A stretch of 64,000 nucleotides of DNA from a virus. The notes under the pieces were generated by a model. The model saw only the letters and a program-made list of their open reading frames with translations, ran no database searches and was not told where the DNA came from. Position 1 is the first letter of the stretch. Every line of letters starts with the position of its first letter. Of the stretch, positions 31,007 to 38,984 are shown piece by piece. A program made the position numbers and the translations under genes. The stretch lies in the IMG/VR virus record IMGVR_UViG_3300014501_000001, positions 1-64,000 of that record; one strand, given 5' to 3'.

Positions 31007-32019
31007 AGCTCAGCGTCCCACGCTGCCATGATGCGGTCCATCTCGTCAGCGGTCTCGGCTGCCTCATCGGGCATGCCGCCCGTGAATACCAGTTCCTCGC
31101 ATGCCTGCCTGGCAGCCTCCGGCCACCTGCCGCCGGCAGCATCGGCCACGGCCAGCAGCGGCTCCCACAGCTCGGCCGGCCTGTTCCCGATGCCTTCCGG
31201 CACTTCCGGGACCGCATCCTCCATCTCGCCGATGACCTGCGATGCCCACAAGGTGAGCCGCTCGCTGATCCTCGCGGCGACGAACGCGGCGTCACGGCCG
31301 AACCTCGGCGGCCGGTAGCCTTCCGGTCCCCTGGCCATCCTGACGCGGATGCCGCGGTCAAGCAGTGCCTTCAGGTGGCTGCCGGTGCCGGTCTCCAGCA
31401 CGTCCAGGCCGGCGATGGCCAGCGCGCCGAACGTGGGCAGGGATTCCACCTTGCCCGAGCGAACGCGGGTCCACGAGCCGTCCGGGGTATACCCGTCGTT
31501 CACGATGGCCCGGATGGCTGACTTGCGCTGCCCCTGGCCGAACAGGACATCGCTTTCATCGAGGAACACGGTCCGGTGCTCCTTGCCGATCGAGTGCGCG
31601 AGCGCTGCCTCTGACGGCTCAAGGAACACGCGGCCCTGCGGCGTGATCTTCGAGAGCAGCCGCAGAACATGCGACTTGCCGCTGCCGGGCTCGGAACTGA
31701 GCAGCATCAGGCGCGGCGTCGAGGGGAACACGAGCATCCCGCCTGCGTCGCGCGCATGGGCGTGAGCTGCCCACAGGGTAAGGGTGTCCAGCACGGCCTC
31801 GCTGGGGTAGATGCCGAAGTAGCCCAGGAACTTCCGGGCGTACCCAAGCTCGGCTTCCCCGTCCAGTTCAGGGCGCCGCGAAGAGACCACGGTGCCGCTC
31901 TCGCGGACCGCTACCTGCCCGGTTCCGCCGGCTATCCTCGCTGCCCTTATCGCCCGCCCGGTAGCGCTCTTGTGCGTGCACGAGTCATCTACGTGCAGGC
32001 ATTCGGTGTCAGTGGTCAT
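31003..32019 (-). CDS. DUF3631-like P-loop ATPase, 338 aa
   Basis: Walker A SSEPGSGKSH near residue 105, Walker B RTVFLDESD near 147, then GYTPDGSWTRV and sensor-like FGALAIAGL. The C-terminal third is helical (ISERLTLWASQVIGEME). Such ATPases resemble the helicase part of DUF3631 and replication-initiation proteins of phages and integrative elements. I used the ATG at 32019, coupled to the 62-aa gene, though the frame stays open to 32604. Confidence 0.7.
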   Translation of the reverse strand: MTTDTECLHVDDSCTHKSATGRAIRAARIAGGTGQVAVRESGTVVSSRRPELDGEAELGYARKFLGYFGIYPSEAVLDTLTLWAAHAHARDAGGMLVFPSTPRLMLLSSEPGSGKSHVLRLLSKITPQGRVFLEPSEAALAHSIGKEHRTVFLDESDVLFGQGQRKSAIRAIVNDGYTPDGSWTRVRSGKVESLPTFGALAIAGLDVLETGTGSHLKALLDRGIRVRMARGPEGYRPPRFGRDAAFVAARISERLTLWASQVIGEMEDAVPEVPEGIGNRPAELWEPLLAVADAAGGRWPEAARQACEELVFTGGMPDEAAETADEMDRIMAAWDAEL

Positions 32020-32204
32020 GCTTCCTCCCCGAACAGGGAATCCTGGCCGGGCAGCTGCACTGCCGCCGGCGTGGCCTTGCGTGACGGCACGGGCAGCAGC
32101 CGGGGGAACAGGGTGGCCGGCGCGGTCTCGATGATCGCGCGCTCCCTCCTGCCCGCTGCCTGCCGGTCGAACTCCGCCGCCTGCATCTCGCTCCATGCGG
32201 TCAT
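32016..32204 (-). CDS. small protein, 62 aa
   Basis: ATGA overlap with the ATPase start. The C-terminal GQDSLFGEEA resembles PCNA/sliding-clamp binding peptides (Q-x2-L-F), so it might bind the host clamp. An ATG at 32240 is also possible. Confidence 0.5.
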   Translation of the reverse strand: MTAWSEMQAAEFDRQAAGRRERAIIETAPATLFPRLLPVPSRKATPAAVQLPGQDSLFGEEA

Positions 32205-32205
32205 C

Positions 32206-32604
32206 TTCGTAAACCTTTCTTTGCGCTGATAGCTGGTCATCGAAGCCCGTTGCGGTGATGCGAGGGTGGGTATCCCACCAGTCGCAAAGATCAGAGGTAG
32301 CGTTAGCGCGGGCAGTCGCCTCATTGCCTGACCAGAGCTGCCACTCGTCGCCGAGCTTCGAGCCGCGGGCTAGCAGGTGGCCCCTTAGCTCGGTCCTGGC
32401 CTGCGCGTACTGCGCTTCTGCGGCGTACACGAAATCGCCGGTGATCAGCTTGACGCGCCGCGCTGTCATGCGCTTCACGCGCTCACGGCGGGAACGCTCG
32501 GCGGCTACCGCGCCGGACCAGTCATCGGCGGCGACCGCGGCGAGCTCGGAAAGCTCGGCGGCTGACAGCGCCGACAGGTCCGGTCGTTCTAGCGTGATGG
32601 TCAT
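32206..32604 (-). CDS. helical hypothetical protein, C-terminus unclear
   Basis: Starts at 32604 (ATGA overlap with the gene upstream). About 130 residues have natural composition: SALSAAELSELAAVA, RRERVKRMTARRVKL, and LCDWWDTHPRITATG. The frame has no stop and continues into the ATPase frame, but the part after about residue 137 looks like out-of-frame sequence. Either the gene ends by a frameshift, or the whole 533 codons are one fusion. I give the credible part only. Confidence 0.45.
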
Positions 32605-32858
32605 TGCGATTTCTCCCCCTGGCTGGAGTTGTTTCTGAGTGCCCTCCCGCGCCGCGAGCGCGGATGCCCGGTCCTGCCGGTCCGAGGGCTTGACGTGCTA
32701 GCGGCTGATCGTGACTCTGCTGGTGACCTGCGCCGCGCTGGTGACTTCCCATGCCCCCGCAGGCCGGTCCTGACGGCACGCACGATCCTGCGGACGGTTC
32801 CCGCAGCCTGCGCACGGTGGAATCCGTGTGACCGGACCCCTGTAACGGTGTAGCTCAT
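32601..32858 (-). CDS. basic hypothetical protein, 85 aa
   Basis: From the ATG at 32858 after a GGGGGG site. N-terminal MSYTVTGVRSHGF then a GTVRRIVRAVRTGL helix and an Arg/Ser-rich tail likely to be disordered. Probably binds nucleic acid. It has the shared AGCCAGGG leader motif. Confidence 0.5.
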   Translation of the reverse strand: MSYTVTGVRSHGFHRAQAAGTVRRIVRAVRTGLRGHGKSPARRRSPAESRSAASTSSPRTGRTGHPRSRRGRALRNNSSQGEKSQ

Positions 32859-32946
32859 CGTTTCCCCCCTGGCTGGGATTTCACGGTGCCTTCCTGGCAC
32901 ACTGCCGGGCCGGCGCGGTAATGAGCGCGCTTGCCCTACGGCGATG

Positions 32947-33210
32947 TCAGAGCCCGGCTGCGACCTTGCGCAGCTCATCCGCGATGACCTGGTAAGAGGC
33001 AGCCCAGCGCGCGTCATGCTCGGCGCTCACGATCGGCTGCCCGAGCTTGCCGGCGTCGCGGAACTTCCGCGCGTCAGAGGCGTAGGACTCCGCGCGCTCG
33101 GTGAGCTGCCCTGCGCACTCAGCCCACACGCCTTCAGGATCGGTGTAGTACGTGACCGCCTCGCGGCAGTGAGGGCAGCTCTCCGGCCGCTTCGGCTTGC
33201 GCGCGGTCAT
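32947..33210 (-). CDS. zinc-finger-like protein, 87 aa
   Basis: CPHC near residue 12 and a Cys near 32 form part of a metal site; the rest is a helical domain with aromatic residues (DARWAASYQVIADEL). Overlaps the upstream stop by four bases. Confidence 0.6.
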   Translation of the reverse strand: MTARKPKRPESCPHCREAVTYYTDPEGVWAECAGQLTERAESYASDARKFRDAGKLGQPIVSAEHDARWAASYQVIADELRKVAAGL

Positions 33211-33608
33211 GACGCCACGCTCGCATGGTCACTGATCAGCGCCGAGCCGGTACGGATGACCGCCAGCGCGTCCCTGGCCGCCATGGCGATCCCGTCCGCG
33301 TAGAACAGGTAGCCGCGCTTCGGGCCGCCTGGCAGGCACGGCGTGAAGCCCTCGGCATCCATGCGCCGCTGGCAGATGCGCTCCCACCGTTCGAGCCACG
33401 CGATGACGCTGTCGCGTCCCACGGGGCAGTCGCGGAAGTAACGCGCCGTCATGCGGTTAAGCGCCGCGCGTCCCCGCCAGTAGCTCGCTTCCGTGCCGCG
33501 GACGCCGGCAGCATGGGCCGACGCGCTGTCTGCGGCCCATGCGAAGTAGCCGCCGGCCTGGTCAAGCTCGATCCGCCTGGCGGCGATCATGACGTCAATG
33601 GTGCTCAT
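33207..33608 (-). CDS. hypothetical protein, 133 aa
   Basis: Wholly helical, with conserved-looking aromatic and Arg residues (ASYWRGRAALNRMTARYF, AWLERWERICQRR). Leader carries the exact 11-mer TAGCCAGGGAG. Function unknown. Confidence 0.6.
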   Translation of the reverse strand: MSTIDVMIAARRIELDQAGGYFAWAADSASAHAAGVRGTEASYWRGRAALNRMTARYFRDCPVGRDSVIAWLERWERICQRRMDAEGFTPCLPGGPKRGYLFYADGIAMAARDALAVIRTGSALISDHASVAS

Positions 33609-33677
33609 TCCGGTAAACCTCCCTGGCTAGGTTCCTGCTGAGCTTTCCAGCGCAAGCGACGCGCGTTACCGCGCCGC

Positions 33678-33989
33678 TCACGCAAGCAGCTCAGGAGCTG
33701 CTATCACTGCGGCTGACAGCGCGTTGACCGCTGCGGCCAGATCCGGGAACTTCCCGAGCGGCTCCCACCGCACGCCGGACGCGCGCCAGTGCCCGCAATA
33801 GAATTCGAGCCGGCCGGCGTCACCGTTGCGGTACGACGCGCGCACCGTGCCTGCCTCGTCCCCCTCATCGATCACGAGCGTGAAGTCACCGAACGCCGGT
33901 GACCTGACAACGCCCAGGTCATCGATCATGAGAACCTCGGCCATGCCTGGCATCGTGACCGGCCGCAGATCCGTGCTTACGAACGTCAT
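33678..33989 (-). CDS. hypothetical protein, 103 aa
   Basis: Beta-rich (FGDFTLVIDEGDEAGTV, RLEFYCGHWRASG), then a C-terminal helix. Own leader with TAGCCAGGGAG seven bases before the ATG. No family recognised. Confidence 0.6.
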   Translation of the reverse strand: MTFVSTDLRPVTMPGMAEVLMIDDLGVVRSPAFGDFTLVIDEGDEAGTVRASYRNGDAGRLEFYCGHWRASGVRWEPLGKFPDLAAAVNALSAAVIAAPELLA

Positions 33990-34069
33990 GTCTCGCTCCC
34001 TGGCTAGTCGCTACGGGCTCATCAGGACCGGCATAACCGGCCGACGCGGCATCGCTGCCACGTTTCGCC

Positions 34070-34231
34070 CTACCTGCGCTGGTCAATGACCGCCACGTGC
34101 CCGTAAACGTCCACCGAGCCATCCGGCCGCAGCACTACGGCAACCGGCTCAGTGACCGCGGCCAGTTCGCCTAGACCGCTCATGTCGTCGGACGAGTGGA
34201 ACCGCATGGTTGCCGTGTTCTCTCTACTCAT
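34070..34231 (-). CDS. small beta protein, 53 aa
   Basis: ATG at 34231 after GGGAGGCAAGGG. Contains PVAVVLRPDGSVDVYGHVAV, two or three strands. Probably a free-standing small barrel. Confidence 0.5.
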   Translation of the reverse strand: MSRENTATMRFHSSDDMSGLGELAAVTEPVAVVLRPDGSVDVYGHVAVIDQRR

Positions 34232-34273
34232 TCCCTTGCCTCCCGGGCTCATCAGCGCGGCCCCTTAGCCGCG

Positions 34274-34296
34274 GACTCCGCAACCATCGCGGAGTT
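34274..34296 (-). terminator. possible terminator hairpin
   Basis: ACTCCGC and GCGGAGT form a 7-bp stem around a 7-base loop, shortly after the stop at 34307. No T run, modest stem. Confidence 0.4.
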
Positions 34297-34306
34297 TCGC
34301 CCTGCC

Positions 34307-34447
34307 CTAGCTCGCCATATGCCGCAGGAACACTGCCCGCGTCACCTCGAAAGCCCCGTTCACCATCCGTGCTACCTCGCACAAGTGCCTGCCGCACGGC
34401 GCGAACAACTCGATATGCGCGATCGTGAAGCCGAGTACGTACCGCAT
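34307..34447 (-). CDS. small protein, 46 aa
   Basis: The ATG at 34447-34445 overlaps the upstream stop. The peptide has two Cys in APCGRHLCEVARM and a helical C-terminus. Coupled translation is the main support. Confidence 0.5.
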   Translation of the reverse strand: MRYVLGFTIAHIELFAPCGRHLCEVARMVNGAFEVTRAVFLRHMAS

Positions 34448-34767
34448 CAGGCAGCACTCGCCTTTGCGTGCATCTCACGGAGCGGCGCGGCCAGCATGCG
34501 CAACCGCACGTCGCCGGCGCTTGCCAGGCAGTTGCCCTCCGCGTCGTACTCACCGTGCGCGCCGTGAGTGTCCGCATGCCGGCAGTTGCCCCAGCGGTCG
34601 CACAGGACCGTGAACCTGGAGCCATCCGACGCGCACACATGAAACAGGCTGACGCGCGTCTGCGGGTAAGGCGTCTCGATCTCCTCGATGCGGTATCCGT
34701 AGTCACCCCACTCGCGGGCGATGTAGCTACCTGCCGCGCTGAGCTGGTCTGGCGTGATGCTGAGCAT
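34447..34767 (-). CDS. hypothetical protein, 106 aa
   Basis: ATG at 34767, five bases from the shared 11-mer leader motif. Three Cys and several His lie in the middle (HVCASDGSRFTVLCDRWGNCRH), a probable zinc site. Helical end. Confidence 0.6.
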   Translation of the reverse strand: MLSITPDQLSAAGSYIAREWGDYGYRIEEIETPYPQTRVSLFHVCASDGSRFTVLCDRWGNCRHADTHGAHGEYDAEGNCLASAGDVRLRMLAAPLREMHAKASAA

Positions 34768-34853
34768 GCGATCTCCCTGGCTAGATGATCTTCCCGAGTG
34801 CCCGTGCCACGCATCGAACGTGACAGCCTGCCTGTCAGGACGGGCCAACTGCC

Positions 34854-35063
34854 TCAGTCCTCGTACGGCACCTTGTTGCTGCCGTCGTCCTGGACGCCAT
34901 GCGCGATGTCGCACCGGCTGCAGAACACGCCATCCGCATCCCAGTCCATGGAAGCGTTACCGTGCACCGGGCAACCGACCGCCATGGCGAACCTCTGCGC
35001 GTCGCTCAGCTCATCCCAGCCTGCGAGTTCCTGAGTCCGTGCCCACGCTTCGGGTGTCATCAT
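34854..35063 (-). CDS. zinc-finger-like protein, 69 aa
   Basis: AGGAGG lies 11 bases before the ATG at 35063; a GTG at 35072 is closer. Residues 32-58 contain CPVHG and CSRC, giving a C-x-x-H...C-x2-C finger. First gene of the 30-35 kb leftward unit. Confidence 0.55.
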   Translation of the reverse strand: MMTPEAWARTQELAGWDELSDAQRFAMAVGCPVHGNASMDWDADGVFCSRCDIAHGVQDDGSNKVPYED

Positions 35064-35614
35064 CTGCACTGAAACCTCCTGGTAGTCAGACGGCAGCCGA
35101 CCTGTGCCGGAGTTACGATCCGGGCCGGTCTCGTATTCATACCGCATCTGCATACCGCAATGATGGGCCCTACCCGTGCCCCTGTCAACCCTGCCGCGTA
35201 AAGTTTCCGTAGTGATCTTGAAGCTAGCGCGCATGAGTGCAGGTCACGACCCTGCACCCTGCCTCCAGCCGCGTAAAGTGGTGCACTATGCGCGGCACTG
35301 AGAGCATGCCCGCGCGGGACCTGGACCGCGGCACCGATGGCAGCTCAGCGGCCAGGCCCGGCCCGGCCAGGTACATACGCGGGGTGGTCCTGCCGCCCCG
35401 GCCAGGGCAGGGCATGAGAAGACCCCCCCTGCTTCGCTCTGGGCGCGCGCCGGCGGCAAAGGGTACCTTCGGGAATTTCACGAGCGATGTCCCTTGTGCG
35501 CACATGGGACTCCGGTGCCCTCAAAAAATCTCGCGCTGCATGACTCGCGCGCATGGCACGGTAGCCGTATACCGTATACGGAAATGCCCCCTGGGGCGCG
35601 TAGCGGTATACGGG
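35064..35614. other. intergenic region with GTATAC sites
   Basis: No gene recognised in about 550 bases; plus-strand open frames there have poor composition. Features: CCGCGTAAAGT occurs twice (35191 and 35269 areas), and three GTATAC palindromes lie at 35567-35572, 35574-35579 and 35606-35611. It probably holds promoters for the 30-35 kb leftward genes. Confidence 0.5.
35567..35611. promoter_or_regulatory. cluster of three GTATAC operator-like sites
   Basis: CCGTATACCGTATACGG (35565-35581) holds two overlapping copies and CGGTATACGGG a third. The same hexamer marks the promoters at 36.2 and 40.6 kb. Confidence 0.5.
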
Positions 35615-35860
35615 TTACTCGTCCGGGCCGTCTAGCAGTTTCTGCTCAGCGGCGAAGGCTTTGGCCTCCTGCTTCATCAGCTCGCCGAACCGCTCAGGGT
35701 TCTCCCTGGCGAGCCGGCTGAGCGCCCGCGAGCGAACCATCGTCCGGTCGTAGCCATAGATCGCCCACGCTTCCTTGCATGCTTCGCAAGCCTGCTCCCC
35801 GGCCCTGCGGTGCCGGTGGTACCCGGAGATGGTCCCGCAGCCGGCCCGCAAGCGTGTCAT
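35615..35860 (-). CDS. hypothetical protein, 81 aa
   Basis: GYHRHRRAGEQACEACKEAWA near residue 13 is a motif common in short phage proteins, with two Cys. The rest is helical and basic then acidic. Overlaps the next gene by four bases. Confidence 0.6.
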   Translation of the reverse strand: MTRLRAGCGTISGYHRHRRAGEQACEACKEAWAIYGYDRTMVRSRALSRLARENPERFGELMKQEAKAFAAEQKLLDGPDE

Positions 35861-36195
35861 GGAGTTGCGGTGTACTTCGCCGCCTCGCGCTCAAGGTCCG
35901 GGGTGTCCTCGCCGGACTCCAGCACCAGGGATGCGGCACGCTGCAGCCGGTCCGCAAGCAGGAGGGCCTCGGCGGGGTCAAGTAGCGCGGAGACCATGTT
36001 CCCCTCCTCGGACATGATGAGGCCGATCATGCCGGGGTCGTGGGCCGCGTTGCCGCAGCCGTCGTGGTCGCAGGTGGCGGCGCCTTCGGGTTCGTAGACG
36101 TGCTCGACGGCGATTGACACGTCGTCGCAGGGATGCAGGCAGCCGATCATGCGGCTGCGGAGCGGGCCGGCCTCTGGCTCAGGGTTCGCTGTCAT
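35857..36195 (-). CDS. zinc-binding-like protein, 112 aa
   Basis: HPCDD, then CDHDGCGNAAHD (residues 20-55) look like a metal site. The second half is helical (ALLLADRLQRAASLVLE). The TATACT box lies seven bases before its ATG, suggesting a leaderless transcript from the divergent promoter. Confidence 0.6.
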   Translation of the reverse strand: MTANPEPEAGPLRSRMIGCLHPCDDVSIAVEHVYEPEGAATCDHDGCGNAAHDPGMIGLIMSEEGNMVSALLDPAEALLLADRLQRAASLVLESGEDTPDLEREAAKYTATP

Positions 36196-36201
36196 GGGTA
36201 T

Positions 36202-36232
36202 CAGTATACGGGAATCCGGTATCCGTATACTG
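36202..36232. promoter_or_regulatory. divergent promoters within a perfect 10-bp inverted repeat
   Basis: CAGTATACGG (36202-36211) is repeated inverted as CCGTATACTG (36223-36232). On each strand TATACT serves as a -10 located 6-7 bases before the ATG of the flanking gene (36195 minus, 36238 plus). One repressor dimer could shut both. Confidence 0.7.
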
Positions 36233-36237
36233 GCAAC

Positions 36238-36615
36238 ATGCCGAGGTCAAGGACCAAAGACGGGCGCCGCGTGATCGTCACCGCGCGGCTCAGCGAGACG
36301 GAAGCCGAAGCGATCGACGCGGCGCGCGGAAAGCAGCCGCGCTCCGAATGGCTCCAGTCCGCTATCCAGCAGGCGCTCGCATTCAGCGAGCGGCCAGATC
36401 CGGCCCGGCCACGGCGCGCGGCACCGAGGAAGCCGACCGAGGCCGAGAAGGACGCTGCGCGGATCGTCACGCGCCGCATGACCGGTGCGGAGATGCCGGC
36501 CGTCCCTGCCGCTGAGCCTTCACGCGGGCAGGACCGCGCCAGTGAGTGCCCGCCGCACCCGAAGGGGCGCGTTCTCAAGGGGCTGTGCGGAGCCTGCGGG
36601 ACGCACGTCGGCTGA
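36238..36615 (+). CDS. ribbon-helix-helix (CopG-like) DNA-binding protein with zinc-like tail, 125 aa
   Basis: Residues 10-45: RRVIVTARLSETEAEAIDAA then KQPRSEWLQSAIQQAL, the strand and two helices of an RHH repressor. After a basic linker, CPPHPKGRVLKGLCGACG may hold zinc. It is the best candidate to bind the GTATAC inverted repeat just upstream and so repress itself and its divergent neighbour. Confidence 0.7.
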   Translation: MPRSRTKDGRRVIVTARLSETEAEAIDAARGKQPRSEWLQSAIQQALAFSERPDPARPRRAAPRKPTEAEKDAARIVTRRMTGAEMPAVPAAEPSRGQDRASECPPHPKGRVLKGLCGACGTHVG

Positions 36616-36623
36616 ATCGCCAG

Positions 36624-36989
36624 TCAGCACGCCTCTGCCGTGACCGGGCAGATGGGGTTACCGCTGAGATGCACCATCTCGTAGCCGTCCACCCCGTCTG
36701 AGGGCTGGACGGGGCGGACCCACTCGCCGCATTTCATCCCGCACTCACGGACCCCTGCGGCCTTCTCCAGGGACCGGATGGCGCTGTTCAGTTCCGCCCT
36801 GAACCTCGCGATGCGCTCGAAGAACACGGCCGGGTCCGGGCTCGCGCCGATGATCCACTCGTCGCACTGATGCGGCAGCCAGATTGCCCAGTCACCGTCT
36901 TCCACGTCCATGGGGACGGCATCGCCGTCAGGCCATTCGGGTTCCGGCTGCCCGGGCTGGTGCGTCCCGAAGCCAAATGGCTCGCTCAC
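36624..36989 (-). CDS. hypothetical protein, 121 aa
   Basis: Acidic and Trp-rich N-terminal half (DGDWAIWLPHQCDEWIIG), helical middle, Cys in RECGMKCGEW. Convergent with the RHH gene. Unknown function. Confidence 0.6.
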   Translation of the reverse strand: MSEPFGFGTHQPGQPEPEWPDGDAVPMDVEDGDWAIWLPHQCDEWIIGASPDPAVFFERIARFRAELNSAIRSLEKAAGVRECGMKCGEWVRPVQPSDGVDGYEMVHLSGNPICPVTAEAC

Positions 36990-37237
36990 GGCTTTCCTCC
37001 TGCCTCCGGGTCGCAGGTGACCAGTTCGGCTACCTCGTAGCCGTAGCGGTCCGGCGGGTACGGGCTGCCGTCATCGAACAGCATCTCCACCTCGTAGTAG
37101 GCACGCTGCCTGTCGCGTGCCCGCTCGGCCTTGGCGTAGGTGCCGTGGACCTCGTTGAACTCCGTGCCCGTGCGCATCGTGCCATCTGGTGCGGTGATGA
37201 AGGTCACGACCACGAAGCCGATGTGATTGCCGCTCAT
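36986..37237 (-). CDS. hypothetical protein, 83 aa
   Basis: The start at 37237 is inside a much longer open frame whose upstream part is a shadow of plus-strand genes. The product has strands (GFVVVTFITAPDGT) and an Arg-rich helix. ATGA overlap downstream. Confidence 0.55.
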   Translation of the reverse strand: MSGNHIGFVVVTFITAPDGTMRTGTEFNEVHGTYAKAERARDRQRAYYEVEMLFDDGSPYPPDRYGYEVAELVTCDPEAGGKP

Positions 37238-37266
37238 CCCCTGATCGTAGCCACCCGCACCGTGGG

Positions 37267-37641
37267 TCACCCCTTGCGCCGGTTGCTCGTTACGGGCGTG
37301 CCTGCCTCTTTGAGGTCGATGCAGTAGGTGCCATCCACCTGGATCAGCGGCCAGCGGCGCGTCTGGCTGGCGTCGAGCTTGATGAACCGCAGGAATGCGA
37401 CAGCCGACGCTACGTGCTGCTTGCCCCGCACCCGGTGGGCGTTCTGGTGGGCCGCCGCCGTGCTCCGGAAGCCGGCGAGGCGCTCCTCGCGGTAGTACAG
37501 GAACGTGACGGCCGCGGGCGAGCCGAGAGCCTCCCAGGCTGCGCCGCTGAAGGTGATAACACCCCGGCGGGTGATAGTTACCGTCGCATGCGTGCTGCGC
37601 CTGCGCGAACCAGTGCGCTCGTAAATCTCGAAGTCCGGCAT
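37267..37641 (-). CDS. hypothetical protein, 124 aa
   Basis: Basic, beta-rich N-terminal half (ATVTITRRGVITFSG) and a helical second half with His and Arg. Last minus-strand gene before the virion module. The 61 bases to 37703 hold the promoter region. Confidence 0.6.
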   Translation of the reverse strand: MPDFEIYERTGSRRRSTHATVTITRRGVITFSGAAWEALGSPAAVTFLYYREERLAGFRSTAAAHQNAHRVRGKQHVASAVAFLRFIKLDASQTRRWPLIQVDGTYCIDLKEAGTPVTSNRRKG

Positions 37642-37702
37642 CTTCTAATGCTACATCTAAAGCGCGAAACGCGCATGCCACCCGCGCAGCAAGGAGACCT
37701 GA

Positions 37703-38374
37703 ATGAAGCGACTCCTCGCAGCCCTGCTCGCGGGCGCCGTGGCCCTGATGCTCGCCAGCCTCCCCGTATCGGCGGCAGCCTCCGCGCATCCCCGCGGCCA
37801 TGTCGTCACCCTTCCCGGCATCAAGGGCAACAACGACGGCAATGACCTGTGCTGGGATGAGGGCGGCGCCGACTGCCTGCATGTCTCCGGGCCCGCCACC
37901 GATGACGTGGTGCGCACCGACCCGTGGACCTACTCGGGCGGCTACATGGCGTTCGAGTTCGTGAACGCCATCGGCTGGTACCCCGGCGTGACCGTCTCCT
38001 CCTCCGGTGCCTACCCGTTCACCCCCGGCTCCGGCATGAACGCCACGTACAACGGTGACCTGATCGTCATCGGCGGCTTCACCAGCATCCTCAATAACGG
38101 CGGCAACGGCGGCTGCATCGGCGTCGATTCCGCCGATAACTACGCGGACGCGCTGGAGCGGCCCTGCCTGTTCGGCCGCGGCTCGACCCTGGTCCTGCAG
38201 CTGGACCCCTACGGGCAGGGCAACGAGGTGATCTCCGTCGCCTCCAGTGACCATTACGGCACCCCGATGTTCCTCAACGGCGCCGGGGACGGGATCGCCA
38301 CCGCATGGGTGCAGCCCCTCTCGTCGTGCGACGGATCTAATGCCACCTGCCTGTGGGCACCGGGAACGAGCTAG
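37703..38374 (+). CDS. secreted protein, 223 aa
   Basis: Clear Sec signal peptide: MKRLLAALLAGAVALML and an ASA/AHP cleavage region near residue 28. The mature part is beta-rich with two likely disulphide pairs (CWDEGG, DC, CIG, CLFG, CDG, CLW). Own ribosome site AAGGAG. It precedes the terminase genes but looks like cargo, for instance a secreted lectin-like protein; this is inference. Confidence 0.7.
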   Translation: MKRLLAALLAGAVALMLASLPVSAAASAHPRGHVVTLPGIKGNNDGNDLCWDEGGADCLHVSGPATDDVVRTDPWTYSGGYMAFEFVNAIGWYPGVTVSSSGAYPFTPGSGMNATYNGDLIVIGGFTSILNNGGNGGCIGVDSADNYADALERPCLFGRGSTLVLQLDPYGQGNEVISVASSDHYGTPMFLNGAGDGIATAWVQPLSSCDGSNATCLWAPGTS

Positions 38375-38378
38375 CGCC

Positions 38379-38984
38379 GTGGCCGCTGACCCGGAAGGCG
38401 GCGCCCTGGAGCACCGCCGGCGCAAGCGGGATGCGTTGCCGGCGCGGCAGCTTGACGCGAAGGCCCTGGAGCGGGCGAAGCGGGCCGCTGAGGCGATGAC
38501 GCTGCGGGCACGCGGCCACTCCATGCAGGAAATCGCCGACGAGCTGGGCTACGCGAGCAAGGCGGTCGCCGAGAAGGATATCCGCCGGGCGCTGCTGGAG
38601 ACCATGCAGCAGCCCGCGGACGAGCTGCGGGCGATGGAGTACAACCGGACCATGCTCGTGATCCGGGGAGCGTGGGACCTGATCGCCGACCCGCAGCCGC
38701 TGGTGGACAAGACGGGTCACCCGGTGACGCTCATCGGCGAGGACGGCAGCGAGTACGCGGTCCCGGACCAGGCCATCATCGACCGGCACCACCAGACGAT
38801 CCTGAAAGCGTCGGAGTCACTGCGGAAGCTGATGGGCCTCGACGCGCCTACCCGGTCGGTGAGCGCACGCGCGGCGATCAGCCTCCAGGAGCTTCAGCAG
38901 ATGTCCGCCGACCTCGGCATCCCCGCCGAGGAGATCTACCTGAACGGCGGGGAGCAAGGGGATGACGAGGACGCGCCCGGCTGA
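38379..38984 (+). CDS. terS: small terminase subunit-like protein, 201 aa
   Basis: GTG start. Residues 40-75 are an HTH (HSMQEIADELGYASKAVAEK), then a long helical region. A C-terminal part with SLQELQQMSADLGI follows. Position directly before the large terminase (23-base overlap) and the HTH plus coiled-coil layout are typical of TerS, which binds pac or cos DNA. Family similarity not verified. Confidence 0.7.
   Translation: MAADPEGGALEHRRRKRDALPARQLDAKALERAKRAAEAMTLRARGHSMQEIADELGYASKAVAEKDIRRALLETMQQPADELRAMEYNRTMLVIRGAWDLIADPQPLVDKTGHPVTLIGEDGSEYAVPDQAIIDRHHQTILKASESLRKLMGLDAPTRSVSARAAISLQELQQMSADLGIPAEEIYLNGGEQGDDEDAPG

Larger units (their letters stand above)
33619..34783 (-). repeat. 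start-linked leader repeat TAGCCAGGGAG (three exact copies)
   Basis: The 11-mer is identical at 33629-33619, 34006-33996 and 34783-34773, each 5-10 bases before an ATG. Looser forms precede 32604, 32858, 34231 and 17245. It includes the ribosome site. Such start-associated repeats are known from some mycobacteriophages. Confidence 0.7.

Noticed and set aside
35237-35635. Plus-strand ORF of 132 codons
   Set aside because: No ribosome site, proline/arginine-rich product, and it covers the operator sites; treated as intergenic.
36986-38524. 512-codon minus-strand frame
   Set aside because: Only its last 83 codons (from 37237) look natural; the rest is antisense to the secreted protein and small terminase genes.
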